The notes beneath the pieces are model-generated. The model ran no database searches, was not told the origin of the DNA, and worked only from the letters and a program-made list of their open reading frames with translations. Shown one piece after another: positions 28,730 to 37,232 of a stretch of DNA of 64,000 nucleotides. Each line of letters starts with the position of its first letter. Position 1 is the first letter of the stretch. The stretch is from Sphingobium vermicomposti (lineage in GTDB: Bacteria > Pseudomonadota > Alphaproteobacteria > Sphingomonadales > Sphingomonadaceae), in assembly GCF_011762025.1 (NCBI RefSeq), contig NZ_JAASQR010000002.1:372001-436000 (forward strand), read 5' to 3'. Position numbers and translations under genes: made by a program.

Positions 28730-30658
28730 ATGATCGCCGAGGCGGGGCTGATCGCGCTTTGGCTCGCGTTCGCGTTGGCGCTCCTTCAACTCACGCTGGT
28801 GGGCTTTGGCCTGGCGGGTGGGAAGCAGGAACTGCTGGGTTCTGTGCGCCCGATTGCCGTGGCTCAAGGAGGGCTGATCGTCATCGCCTTCGCCCTGTTG
28901 ATCGCGCTGTTCCTGCGGTCGGATATGTCGGTATTGCTGGTTGTGAACAACAGCCATTCGATGAAGCCATGGCTTTACAAATTTGCCGGGACCTGGGGCA
29001 ATCATGAAGGGTCGATGCTGCTGTGGGTGACGGTGATGGGCGTCGCGGGTGCAGCGGTGGCCTTGTTCGAGCGGGCGTTGCGCCGGGACACGCATATGGC
29101 GACGTTGGGCGGGCAGGCGGCGATCAGCCTCGGTTTCTACGCCTTTCTGCTGTTCGCCTCCAATCCCTTTGCCCGCATCGATCCACCGGCTGCTGACGGT
29201 CAGGGGTTAAACCCGTTGCTGCAGGACCCCGGCCTCGCCTTTCACCCTCCGACGCTTTACCTTGGCTATGTCGGGCTGTCGGTCGCTTTTTCCTTCGCCA
29301 TCGGCGCGCTACTGACGCGTCGGGTCGATGCTGCTTTCGCTCGTGCCATGCGCCCATGGGTGCTGGGCGCGTGGATCCTCCTGACGCTGGGCATCACCGC
29401 CGGTAGCTACTGGGCCTATTATGAGCTTGGCTGGGGTGGATGGTGGTTCTGGGATCCGGTGGAAAATGCGTCGCTCATGCCGTGGCTGGCGGCGACGGCG
29501 CTACTGCACAGCGTCACGGTGCTGGCAACGCGCGATGCGCTGCGGGCGTGGACGGTGATGCTGGCGGTCATTGCCTTTTCCATGTCGATGGTCGGCACCT
29601 TTCTCGTCCGGTCGGGCATATTGACGAGCGTCCATGCGTTCGCCGTCGATCCTGAGCGCGGGACCTTCATCCTCGTGCTGCTGGGCTTTTACATCGGCGG
29701 CGCGCTGGCTTTGTTCGGTTGGCGCGTGGGCGCTGTGCGTGAAGGCGCGCCGTTCGAACTCGTCAGCCGCGAAACCATGCTGGTGGTGAACAACCTTTTA
29801 CTGACAGTCATATTGGGGCTGGTTCTGATCGGCACCTTATATCCCCTGATGACCGAAGCGTTCGGACACAAGGTGTCGGTGGGCGCGCCCTATTTCGATC
29901 GGATTGCCGGACCCATTGCGCTGATCCTGATGCTGGTCATGGCCGCCGGGCCGTTGACGCGCTGGCGTCGCGACCGGTTGAGCGTGGTTGCTCGCCGCCT
30001 GCTCGTCCCGGCGGTGATAGCCATATTCGCCGTCGCGCTGCTGGCGTGGGTAGCATGGGGGCGGATCGGCGTCCTGCCGTTCTTCGGCCTGGTCGTCGCC
30101 CTGGCTGTCGGGGCGGGCAGCATCGCTCCCCTGTGGAAGCGCAATCTTCGTCGGACGCCGCTTTTTACCTATGGAATGGTGATCGCGCATCTTGGCTGTG
30201 CGGTCAGTCTGGCGGGCATGGCCTGCGATTCGGCCTTTACCGTCGAAAAGCTTGCCGCGGTGCGGGTCGGCGATAGTGTGCAGGCGGGCGACTGGACGTT
30301 GCAGTTCAACCGGATATCGCCCATCGCCGGGGACAATTGGACGGCGTTGCAGGCCGATCTGGAAGCCGTCCGTGGCGGCGGCGCGCCTGTCATGCTGCAT
30401 CCTCAGTCCCGCTTTTTTGCATCGGCGGCCACGACCACGACGGAGGCGGCGCTGCTGACGCGCTGGAACGGCCAGCTTTACGTGGTGTTGGGTCAGGAGG
30501 CTGAGGATGGCCGCTGGCAGCTGCGCATCTGGTGGAAGCCGTTCGTCACCTTGATCTGGCTGGGCGGCATATTGATCGCCTTGGGCGGCGCGCTGGCGCT
30601 GATCGGCCGAGAAAGGCGCGGCTGGCAGCTTAAGTGGCGGGAAAGGGCGGCGGCATGA
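28730..30658 (+). CDS. ccmF: Heme lyase CcmF
   Basis: A 642-residue multi-pass membrane protein. WGNHEGSMLLWVTVMG, LLQDPGLAFHPPTLYLGYVG and the Trp-rich GWGGWWFWDPVENASLMPWL are diagnostic CcmF motifs, with His ligands for the internal heme. The later part has a periplasmic domain (VRVGDSVQAGDWTLQFN) and a final membrane helix. It ligates heme onto the CxxCH motifs of apocytochromes with CcmH. The gap of 46 bases after ccmE is the largest in the operon. The stop overlaps the ccmG start. Confidence 0.96.
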   Translation: MIAEAGLIALWLAFALALLQLTLVGFGLAGGKQELLGSVRPIAVAQGGLIVIAFALLIALFLRSDMSVLLVVNNSHSMKPWLYKFAGTWGNHEGSMLLWVTVMGVAGAAVALFERALRRDTHMATLGGQAAISLGFYAFLLFASNPFARIDPPAADGQGLNPLLQDPGLAFHPPTLYLGYVGLSVAFSFAIGALLTRRVDAAFARAMRPWVLGAWILLTLGITAGSYWAYYELGWGGWWFWDPVENASLMPWLAATALLHSVTVLATRDALRAWTVMLAVIAFSMSMVGTFLVRSGILTSVHAFAVDPERGTFILVLLGFYIGGALALFGWRVGAVREGAPFELVSRETMLVVNNLLLTVILGLVLIGTLYPLMTEAFGHKVSVGAPYFDRIAGPIALILMLVMAAGPLTRWRRDRLSVVARRLLVPAVIAIFAVALLAWVAWGRIGVLPFFGLVVALAVGAGSIAPLWKRNLRRTPLFTYGMVIAHLGCAVSLAGMACDSAFTVEKLAAVRVGDSVQAGDWTLQFNRISPIAGDNWTALQADLEAVRGGGAPVMLHPQSRFFASAATTTTEAALLTRWNGQLYVVLGQEAEDGRWQLRIWWKPFVTLIWLGGILIALGGALALIGRERRGWQLKWRERAAA

Positions 30659-31182
30659 GGAAGCTCCTGATCTGGCTGCCCCTGGGTCTGTTCCTGGGCT
30701 TTTTCGCATTATTCGCCAGCGGCCTTCTGAAGCCTGACGACCGGGTGATCACGTCCAAACTGGTGGGCAAGACGCTGCCGGCCTTCTCGCTGCCTGCTGC
30801 GGCGAGCGACAGGCCCGGCCTTGTCAGCACCGAGCTGGCGACGGGCAAGCCCCGCCTGCTCAACATATTCGCCAGTTGGTGCCTGCCGTGCGCCGCCGAA
30901 GCGCCGCAGCTTCTGGCGCTCGCCCAGGAGGGGGTGGAGATTGACGCTATAGCCATCCGCGATGCGCGTCCCGATGTCGACCGCTTCCTCGCCCGCTATG
31001 GCAACCCCTATTCCCGTATCGGCCTTGACGCACGCAGCGGCGTTCAAATCGCACTTGGATCGTCCGGCGTGCCCGAAAGTTTCGTGATCGATGGCAAGGG
31101 GCGTATCGTTTATCAGCATGTCGGCGACATACGCGCGGACGATGTCCCCATGATCCTGCAGCGGCTGAAGGATGCGCGATGA
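30655..31182 (+). CDS. ccmG: Thiol:disulfide interchange protein CcmG/DsbE
   Basis: A 175-residue protein from MRKLLIWLPLGLFLGF, overlapping the ccmF stop (ATGA). One membrane anchor precedes a thioredoxin-like domain with NIFASWCLPCAAEAP (Cys76, Cys79). VPESFVIDGKGRIVYQHVG is the cis-Pro region and closing strands. It keeps apocytochrome or CcmH Cys residues reduced in the periplasm before heme attachment. The stop overlaps the ccmH start. Confidence 0.95.
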   Translation: MRKLLIWLPLGLFLGFFALFASGLLKPDDRVITSKLVGKTLPAFSLPAAASDRPGLVSTELATGKPRLLNIFASWCLPCAAEAPQLLALAQEGVEIDAIAIRDARPDVDRFLARYGNPYSRIGLDARSGVQIALGSSGVPESFVIDGKGRIVYQHVGDIRADDVPMILQRLKDAR

Positions 31183-31592
31183 GGATTTTGGTTGCCCTGA
31201 TCGCGATACTGTTCAGCGTGTCCGCGCCGGTAATGGGGCAATCGGCGCTTCCCCCCGCGCCCTACGCCAATCGGCAGATCAGCGATCCCGTGCTGGAGCG
31301 CAAGGCAAAGGCGCTAATGGAAACGATCCGCTGCCTCACGTGCCAGAGCCAATCGATCGCCGATAGTGATGCCAGCATGGCCGGGGACATGCGGTCCCAG
31401 ATACGCGAGCGGATCATGGTGGGAGAGGAGCCAGAGCATATCCGCGCCTGGCTGATCGAACGTTATGGCGACTGGGTGAGCTATGAACCAACGGCCAACC
31501 CAATTCTCTGGCCGCTATGGGCCGCGCCCTTCCTGCTGATCGGGCTGGGCCTGCTGCTGCTGCGCGGGCGTATCAGGAGGAAACGGAAGTGA
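31179..31592 (+). CDS. ccmH: Cytochrome c-type biogenesis protein CcmH
   Basis: A 137-residue protein. A signal peptide ends near VMGQSA. IRCLTCQSQSIADSDA carries the redox pair Cys52 and Cys55 of the LRCxxCQ motif, and IRAWLIERYGDWVSYEP the conserved downstream segment. A C-terminal membrane helix (LWAAPFLLIGLGLLLL) with a basic tail follows. It reduces the apocytochrome thiols and works with CcmF. Its stop overlaps the GTG start of ccmI (GTGA). Confidence 0.95.
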   Translation: MRILVALIAILFSVSAPVMGQSALPPAPYANRQISDPVLERKAKALMETIRCLTCQSQSIADSDASMAGDMRSQIRERIMVGEEPEHIRAWLIERYGDWVSYEPTANPILWPLWAAPFLLIGLGLLLLRGRIRRKRK

Positions 31593-32230
31593 CCGGCTGG
31601 ATCATCGCCTTTGCGCTGGCCTTGTCGCTGATGCTGGCGCTGGTGGTCGTGGGGCGAATCCCGCGCAATACATGGGAAATCGCTGCCGCCGTTCTGCTGC
31701 TGGGTCTGGCAGGCTACGCCTGGCAGGGAAATCCTGGGCTGGCCGGGGCACCGCGTCATGCCGCCGCTCTGGCACCCGATAAATTCGATGAGGACATGGC
31801 AGAGCGGCGGCGCGGTCTGGCGGAACGCTATGGCCCGGCGGGCCAGTGGCTGCTCCTGTCAGACGGCCTGGGCAGGCAAGGCAAGACGAAGGAAGCGGCC
31901 AACGTCCTGCTTTCGGGGCTGAGGCAGTCTCCTGAGGACCCCAATCTCTGGCTGGGCCTGGGCAATGCACTGGTCGCTCATGCGGACGGGGTCGTATCGC
32001 CCGGTGCCGATTTCGCCTATCGCCGCGCGATTGGGATCGATCCACAGGCGCCGGGTCCCCGCTATTTCTACGGCCTGGCTCTGGCGCGCGCGGGGCAGTT
32101 GCAGGCGGCCAAGGAGATTTGGACCCCGTTGGTGCAGAGCGCGCCGGAAGGATCGGGGATCAAGGCGGAATTGCAATTTGCCATCGCTCGCATCGACATC
32201 CTGCTCGCGACCAAGGCATCGGGCCAGTAA
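31589..32230 (+). CDS. ccmI: CcmI-like TPR protein of the cytochrome c maturation system
   Basis: A 213-residue protein starting at GTG 31589, whose last bases overlap the ccmH stop; AGGAGGAAACGGAA provides the ribosome binding site. Two hydrophobic segments (IIAFALALSLMLALVVVG, WEIAAAVLLLGLAGYAW) precede TPR-like helices (GRQGKTKEAANVLLSGLRQS, DPNLWLGLGNALVAHADG, DPQAPGPRYFYGLALAR). CcmI chaperones the C-terminal part of apocytochromes c to the ligation complex. The assignment rests on operon position and the membrane-plus-TPR layout. Confidence 0.88.
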   Translation: MTGWIIAFALALSLMLALVVVGRIPRNTWEIAAAVLLLGLAGYAWQGNPGLAGAPRHAAALAPDKFDEDMAERRRGLAERYGPAGQWLLLSDGLGRQGKTKEAANVLLSGLRQSPEDPNLWLGLGNALVAHADGVVSPGADFAYRRAIGIDPQAPGPRYFYGLALARAGQLQAAKEIWTPLVQSAPEGSGIKAELQFAIARIDILLATKASGQ

Positions 32231-32363
32231 TGGGACAAATGTGCGACGTTGCACGGGCATTTTACCCATGATAGGGCGCGCCCACTTTGCGAGCTTGGTC
32301 CATGTCATGGCCAGCTCTCCTCGCGCGGGTGTCGGTAGCTTATGACGGTTCGGCGTTCCCCTT

Positions 32364-34292
32364 ATGGTTGATACGACAGTAAACGGTCCAGCGCAGCCCG
32401 GGGAAGAGGACGAGCACGGGCACGGCCATACGAAGCAAAAGGCTACGCTGAAACTGGTGGTGGGAGCCATCGGCATCGTCTTTGGCGACATCGGCACCAG
32501 TCCGCTTTACGCTTTCCGCGAAACCTTCGCGGGCCATCATCATCTCGCGCTGGATGCCGACCATATTCTGGGCGTCATCAGCCTGATGTTCTGGTCGATG
32601 ATGCTGGTGGTGACACTGAAATATGTCACGATCATCATGCGGGCGGATAATAAGGGCGAAGGCGGCAGCCTGGCCCTGCTGGCGCTGATCAACGGGCAGA
32701 CGAAGACCCAGATATGGTCGCGCGGGATCATATTGCTGGGCGTGTTTGCGACAGCGCTTTTCTATGGCGACTCCATGATCACGCCGGCGGTGTCCGTGTT
32801 GTCGGCAGTCGAAGGGCTGGCGGTCTATAATAGCAGCCTTGAACCCGTCATCCTGCCCGCCGCCGTTGTCATCCTGCTTGGACTGTTTTGGATACAAGGG
32901 CTGGGCACTAATCGGGTGGCGACGCTATTCGGTCCGATCATGCTGCTCTATTTCGTGACGATCGCGACCTTGGGTGTCATCAGCGTGGCGCAGACGCCGG
33001 GCATCCTTTACGCGTTCAATCCTTATTGGGCGGTCATGTTCTTCGTGACTGACCCGCTGCCCGCCTTTCTGGCGCTGGGCGCGGTGGTGCTGGCCGTGAC
33101 GGGGGCGGAGGCGCTCTATGCCGACATGGGGCATTTTGGCCGCAGCCCGATCCGTGTGTCGTGGCTCATCTTCGTTCTCCCCGCCCTCATGATGAATTAT
33201 ATGGGGCAGGGCGCCCTGTTGTTCCGTGAAGGCGCTTCGGCGCTTGAAAGCCCCTTCTATCATCTGGCCCCGCAATGGGCGCAGCTTCCGCTCGTCGGGC
33301 TGGCGACGATGGCGGCGATCATTGCGAGCCAAGCGGTCATTTCCGGTGCATTTTCCGTTACCCAACAGGCGATCCAGCTGGGCTTTATGCCGCGCCTGCG
33401 GATTGCGCATACCAGCGCTTCCACGGCCGGGCAGATATATATACCCCTGATCAACTGGGGGCTGATGGTCATGGTCATCCTGCTGGTGCTGGTGTTCCAG
33501 ACATCATCCAACCTGACTGCCGCCTATGGCATCGCGGTGACTGGCGCGATGTTCATCGACAATCTGTTGCTGACGGTACTGCTCTATCGTTTGTGGAAGT
33601 GGCGCTGGTATTATGCCGCGCCGCTGCTGGCGGTCTTCTTTGTGGTGGATGGCGCTTATCTCGCCGCGAACTTCACCAAGGTGCCAGATGGCGGCTGGTT
33701 CCCGTTGCTGATCGGCTTTGTGATCTTCACGCTGCTGACGACCTGGTCGCGCGGGCGCAGGCTGGTGCAGGAGCGGCTGCGCGAAGCGGCGATGCCCATT
33801 CCCGTATTCGTTGCGTCAGCCGCCAATAGCGCGGTGCGGGTGCCCGGCACGGCTGTCTTCATGACATCCACGTCGAATGGTGTTCCTCACGCGCTGTTGC
33901 ATAACCTTAAGCATAACAAGGTGTTGCACGAGCGGGTGATCCTGTTGACCGTCAAAATTCGGGATGTTCCGGTGGTGGAGGACGACGGGCGCTGTAAGCT
34001 GGAGGACCTGGGCCGGGGGTTCTTCCGCCTGGTCCTTCAATATGGCTTCATGCAGGAACCGGACGTGCCTGCCGCGCTCAAGAATGTGTCGGGATGTGGA
34101 CAGGCGTTCAAGATGATGGACACCAGCTTTTTCCTGGCGCGCCAGACGTTGCTGCCGTCGGCAAATCCGGGGATGCCGTTGTGGCGGGAAAAGATTTTTG
34201 CCTGGATGCTGCGCAACGCGGAAAGCGCGATGGAGTTTTTCCGTCTGCCTACCAACAGGGTGGTAGAATTGGGAAGCCAGGTCGAAATCTGA
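32364..34292 (+). CDS. kup: Potassium uptake protein Kup
   Basis: A 642-residue protein. A short acidic, His-rich N-terminus ([11 protein letters not shown]) precedes about twelve membrane helices. [13 protein letters not shown] at residues 41-53 is the Kup/HAK signature, and [34 protein letters not shown] and [14 protein letters not shown] are further conserved motifs. A cytoplasmic C-terminal domain of about 170 residues follows. It imports K+ with protons at low turgor or acid pH. It ends 6 bases before the terminator that serves hsp20 on the other strand. Confidence 0.97.
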   Translation: MVDTTVNGPAQPGEEDEHGHGHTKQKATLKLVVGAIGIVFGDIGTSPLYAFRETFAGHHHLALDADHILGVISLMFWSMMLVVTLKYVTIIMRADNKGEGGSLALLALINGQTKTQIWSRGIILLGVFATALFYGDSMITPAVSVLSAVEGLAVYNSSLEPVILPAAVVILLGLFWIQGLGTNRVATLFGPIMLLYFVTIATLGVISVAQTPGILYAFNPYWAVMFFVTDPLPAFLALGAVVLAVTGAEALYADMGHFGRSPIRVSWLIFVLPALMMNYMGQGALLFREGASALESPFYHLAPQWAQLPLVGLATMAAIIASQAVISGAFSVTQQAIQLGFMPRLRIAHTSASTAGQIYIPLINWGLMVMVILLVLVFQTSSNLTAAYGIAVTGAMFIDNLLLTVLLYRLWKWRWYYAAPLLAVFFVVDGAYLAANFTKVPDGGWFPLLIGFVIFTLLTTWSRGRRLVQERLREAAMPIPVFVASAANSAVRVPGTAVFMTSTSNGVPHALLHNLKHNKVLHERVILLTVKIRDVPVVEDDGRCKLEDLGRGFFRLVLQYGFMQEPDVPAALKNVSGCGQAFKMMDTSFFLARQTLLPSANPGMPLWREKIFAWMLRNAESAMEFFRLPTNRVVELGSQVEI

Positions 34293-34297
34293 GCAGC

Positions 34298-34329
34298 AAA
34301 AAAGGGGCGCGGCCAGCCAGCCACGCCCC
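34298..34329 (-). terminator. Rho-independent terminator of hsp20
   Basis: On the minus strand GGGGCGTGGC and GCCGCGCCCC pair (one mismatch) around loop TGGCTG, followed directly by TTTTTT at 34303-34298. It lies 24 bases after the hsp20 stop. The stem may also slow transcription coming from kup, but there is no T-run on that side. Confidence 0.85.
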
Positions 34330-34353
34330 ATGCTTTTCCGTTCAATTGCCTGA

Positions 34354-34815
34354 TCAGGCGGCGTCGCGGTCCTTGCTGACGTCGATGAGCTGACCGCCAT
34401 TGACGGCGATCTTCTTGGGCTTCATCGCTTCGGGGACTTCACGAACAAGTTCGATCGTCAACAGCCCATCGGCAAGATCGGCCTTTTCCACCCGCACAAA
34501 GTCGGCCAGCTCAAAGCGGCGCTCAAAACTGCGGTTGGCGATGCCGACATGCAGGAACTTGCTGCGATCGGTCACCGAATCGTCTTTTCGACCGACCACT
34601 TGCAGCAGATTCTGCTGAGCGGTGATGTCGATTTCGTCCGCGCGAAATCCCGCGACCGCCAACGTCACACGATAGCGGTCCTCGGACAGGCGTTCGATGT
34701 TGAACGGAGGGTAGTTGTCGCCCTGCTGCAACCTGGCATTATTTTCGATCAGATCGAAAAGACGGTCGAAACCGACGGTCGAGCGGCGATAGGGGGTAAG
34801 GTCAAAGCTACGCAT
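34354..34815 (-). CDS. Small heat shock protein Hsp20 (IbpA-like)
   Basis: A 153-residue protein from MRSFDLTPYRRSTVGFDRLF; GGAG lies 9 bases upstream. An in-frame ATG two codons earlier is possible. The N-terminal region is typical of the IbpA class (FDRLFDLIENNARLQ, YPPFNIE). The alpha-crystallin domain follows (RYRVTLAVAGFRADEIDITA, LLQVVGRKDD, LHVGIANRSFERRFELAD, DGLLTIELVREVPEAMKPKKI). It holds unfolding proteins for refolding by DnaK/ClpB. An RpoH-like promoter and a likely RNA thermometer precede it, and a strong terminator follows, so it is a single-gene heat-shock unit. Confidence 0.95.
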   Translation of the reverse strand: MRSFDLTPYRRSTVGFDRLFDLIENNARLQQGDNYPPFNIERLSEDRYRVTLAVAGFRADEIDITAQQNLLQVVGRKDDSVTDRSKFLHVGIANRSFERRFELADFVRVEKADLADGLLTIELVREVPEAMKPKKIAVNGGQLIDVSKDRDAA

Positions 34816-34905
34816 TGTCATCATCTCCATCAGAGCAAAATGATCATGCCGGACCCTGCAATGGCATCCGGCGATACGATGCCCGGCCCCATTTGGCGGT
34901 CGAGC
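34816..34905 (-). promoter_or_regulatory. ROSE-like RNA thermometer in the hsp20 5' leader
   Basis: The hairpin at 34820-34844 pairs ATCAT with ATGAT around TTTTGCTCTGATGGAG, placing the GGAG ribosome binding site in the 3' arm opposite a TTTGCT box with a likely unpaired G. That is the arrangement known for ROSE elements of alphaproteobacterial small heat-shock genes. Further upstream, GCCGGA and TCCGGC pair perfectly at 34848-34872, with an alternative GGCATC/GATGCC stem overlapping it. Position, length and SD masking fit; folding was judged by eye. Confidence 0.6.
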
Positions 34906-34912
34906 CATAGCG

Positions 34913-34940
34913 ATATGGTTGAGTGATTTTCGGTTTCAAG
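34913..34940 (-). promoter_or_regulatory. RpoH (sigma-32)-type promoter of hsp20
   Basis: On the minus strand CTTGAAA at 34940-34934 is followed, 13 bases later, by AACCATAT at 34920-34913, close to the heat-shock consensus CTTGAAA/CCCCATNT. Transcription would start near 34905 and give a leader of about 90 bases, holding the thermometer-like hairpins. Confidence 0.7.
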
Positions 34941-34984
34941 ATGATGCAATCAGGCATCGACGGATTTATCATCCCGGAATCAAA

Positions 34985-35018
34985 AGTGCCCGGATCGTGG
35001 TTCCACGATCCGGGCACT
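34985..35018. other. Perfect 34-base hairpin in the gene-free hsp20-lolC gap
   Basis: AGTGCCCGGATCGTGG and its exact complement CCACGATCCGGGCACT are separated by TT. The hairpin lies in a stretch (34941-35299) with no convincing gene. On the minus strand it is followed by TTTT, so it could end an unannotated small RNA read leftward from about 35050-35250; on the plus strand there is no T-run. Nearby, GAGTGATTTTC occurs at 34921-34931 and again at 35183-35193. The rest of the gap shows nothing I can name; the lolC promoter is presumably at its right end. Confidence 0.8.
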
Positions 35019-35299
35019 GATGGACGATTTCTCGTCTCCCCCTATGGTCTGCCTCTACCGCTTTTCAGCCCCCTAAGCTCAAAGCGGGATGCAGGATCCC
35101 TGAACCACGGCCGTTTTTTACCTGTGCTTCGATGACGTTGCTATGGCTCCAGGGAGCGGCTGTCACGGCCTATTTCCGGGATGAGTGATTTTCCTCAAGC
35201 CCCTGTGGCTCGACTGCAACAATCTGTGATGCTTGCCGTTACCCGTTAGCCTGCTAGACGGACGAGGCACATCTTTCCACAAAGGGCCGTTCGCGCCAC

Positions 35300-36550
35300 A
35301 TGATATTATCTCGCTATGAACGCATGATCGCCAGGCGCTATCTGCTGCCCGGCAAAGGCGAAGGCTTCATCTTCCTGGTCGCGGGCATCAGCCTGGCCGC
35401 AGTGATGCTGGGGGTTGCGGCGCTCATCATCGTGATGAGCGTGATGAACGGATTCCGGGCGGAGTTGTTCGACAAGATTGTGGGCCTGAACGGCCATGCC
35501 GTGGTCCAGGGCTATGGCGGGCGCCTGCCCGACTGGCGGGCGGTGCTGAAGGAGGCAAAGGCGACGCCGGGCGTCACCAGCGCGACGCCGCTGATCGACC
35601 AGCCCCTGCTGGGCAGTTTCGATGGGCGGGTGGAAGCGGTGCTGGTGCGCGGCATGACAGTGAACGATATTCGCACCAACTCGACGCTCAAGGCGAAAGT
35701 GCTAGCCGGCAACTTCGATGACCTCGTCCCCAATGGCAGTAAGATCGCCATCGGATCGCGCCTCGCCGAAAATCTGGGCGTGCAGTTGGGCGACAGCCTG
35801 ACCATCATCAACCCGGCGGGCCGGTCGACGCCATTCGGCACGGTGCCGCGCCAGGTCGCCTATCAGGTCGCGGTGATTTTCGAGGTGGGCGTCTATGACT
35901 ATGACAAGGCGTTCGTCGTCATGCCGATGGAGGATGCCCAGACGCTGCTGATGCTGGGCGACGTCGTCGGCATGATCGAAGTGGAGACGGTGGACGCCGA
36001 TCAGGTCGGCGCAATCCTTCAGCCGCTGGCCGGGAAGGTTGCAGGGCGCGCCGTGGTGACTGACTGGCGACAGATGAACGCTTCCCTGTTCGAAGCGCTG
36101 GCGGTCGAGCGTGTCGCCATGTTCGTGGTGCTTTCGATCATCGTGCTGGTGGCGGTGTTCAACATATTGTCGTCCCTGATCATGCTCGTCCGCGCCAAGA
36201 CGCGCGACATCGCGATCCTGCGGACGATGGGGGCCAGCCGCGTGGGGCTGGTCAAGATTTTCATGACCGTGGGCGTGACCATCGGATCGCTGGGCATGGC
36301 GGCAGGCATGGTGCTGGGCTTCACATTCCTGTTCTTCCGGCAGAGCGTGGTGAATGGCATCCAGTTCGTCACGGGGCAGAATCTGTGGGACCCGTCGATC
36401 CGTTTCCTGACGGAACTGCCAGCCAAGCCCGACCCGGTGGAGATCGTGACCATCTGTTTGATGGCGCTGATCTTCAGTTTCCTCGCCACGCTCTATCCGG
36501 CGTTCAAGGCGGCCAATACCGATCCTGTGCAGGTGCTGCGCTATGAATGA
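35300..36550 (+). CDS. LolC/LolE-type lipoprotein-releasing ABC transporter permease
   Basis: A 416-residue membrane protein. The N-terminal helix ([28 protein letters not shown]) with the motif [18 protein letters not shown] is diagnostic of LolC/E. A periplasmic domain of about 210 residues follows ([20 protein letters not shown]). Three C-terminal helices belong to the FtsX/MacB-like fold ([20 protein letters not shown]). With LolD it extracts outer-membrane lipoproteins from the inner membrane and hands them to LolA. Only one permease is present, suggesting a homodimeric (LolF-type) complex rather than LolC plus LolE. Its end overlaps lolD by 8 bases. Confidence 0.95.
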   Translation: MILSRYERMIARRYLLPGKGEGFIFLVAGISLAAVMLGVAALIIVMSVMNGFRAELFDKIVGLNGHAVVQGYGGRLPDWRAVLKEAKATPGVTSATPLIDQPLLGSFDGRVEAVLVRGMTVNDIRTNSTLKAKVLAGNFDDLVPNGSKIAIGSRLAENLGVQLGDSLTIINPAGRSTPFGTVPRQVAYQVAVIFEVGVYDYDKAFVVMPMEDAQTLLMLGDVVGMIEVETVDADQVGAILQPLAGKVAGRAVVTDWRQMNASLFEALAVERVAMFVVLSIIVLVAVFNILSSLIMLVRAKTRDIAILRTMGASRVGLVKIFMTVGVTIGSLGMAAGMVLGFTFLFFRQSVVNGIQFVTGQNLWDPSIRFLTELPAKPDPVEIVTICLMALIFSFLATLYPAFKAANTDPVQVLRYE

Positions 36551-37232
36551 CATATTGAAGGTTTCCGGGCTGAGGCGCAGCTTTACCCAGGGCGGCGTCA
36601 CCATCGACGTGCTGCGCGGCATCGACCTGGCCGTGGGCCAGGGAGAGATTGTCGCGCTGTTGGGGCCGTCGGGGTCAGGCAAATCGACGCTGCTGCAGGC
36701 GGTCGGACTGTTGGAAGGCGGGTTCGACGGATCTATCCGCATCGATGGAGAGGAAGCAGCCAAGCTGGACAATGACGGGCGCACCCGGCTGCGTCGAGAC
36801 GCGCTGGGCTTCGTTTATCAATTTCACCATCTGCTGCCGGACTTCAACGCCGCCGAAAATGTCATCCTGCCGCAGGTCATTCGTGATCGGGATATGGCGT
36901 CTGCAAGAGCGCGCGCGGAATCGCTGCTGACCTCACTGGGCCTTGGCCACCGGCTCGATCATCGGCCTAGCCAGCTGTCCGGGGGCGAACAGCAGCGTGT
37001 CGCCGTCGCCCGCGCGCTCGCCAACCGCCCGGCGCTGGTGCTGGCGGATGAGCCGACGGGCAATCTGGATGAGCGCACCGCCGACATCGTCCTGGCCGAA
37101 TTTCTCCGCCTGGTCCGCGAAGAGGGGTCTGCTGCGCTGGTGGCGACGCATAATGAGCGCCTCGCGGAGAAGATGGACCGCGTCGTCCGCCTGCATGAAG
37201 GATATCTGGAGGAAGGGTCAGCCCGGAACTGA
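36543..37232 (+). CDS. lolD: Lipoprotein-releasing system ATP-binding protein LolD
   Basis: A 229-residue ABC ATPase. [20 protein letters not shown] is Walker [19 protein letters not shown] the Q-loop with the Lol-specific FHHLLPDF segment, [16 protein letters not shown] the ABC signature, and [15 protein letters not shown]alker [16 protein letters not shown] contains the switch His. It powers lipoprotein extraction by the neighbouring permease. It overlaps that gene by 8 bases, and its end overlaps the end of the convergent cyclase gene by 15 bases. Confidence 0.96.
   Translation: MNDILKVSGLRRSFTQGGVTIDVLRGIDLAVGQGEIVALLGPSGSGKSTLLQAVGLLEGGFDGSIRIDGEEAAKLDNDGRTRLRRDALGFVYQFHHLLPDFNAAENVILPQVIRDRDMASARARAESLLTSLGLGHRLDHRPSQLSGGEQQRVAVARALANRPALVLADEPTGNLDERTADIVLAEFLRLVREEGSAALVATHNERLAEKMDRVVRLHEGYLEEGSARN

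Noticed and set aside
34923..35135. 70-codon plus-strand open frame spanning the perfect hairpin
   Set aside because: It runs through the hsp20 promoter and the palindrome and shows no protein-like pattern.
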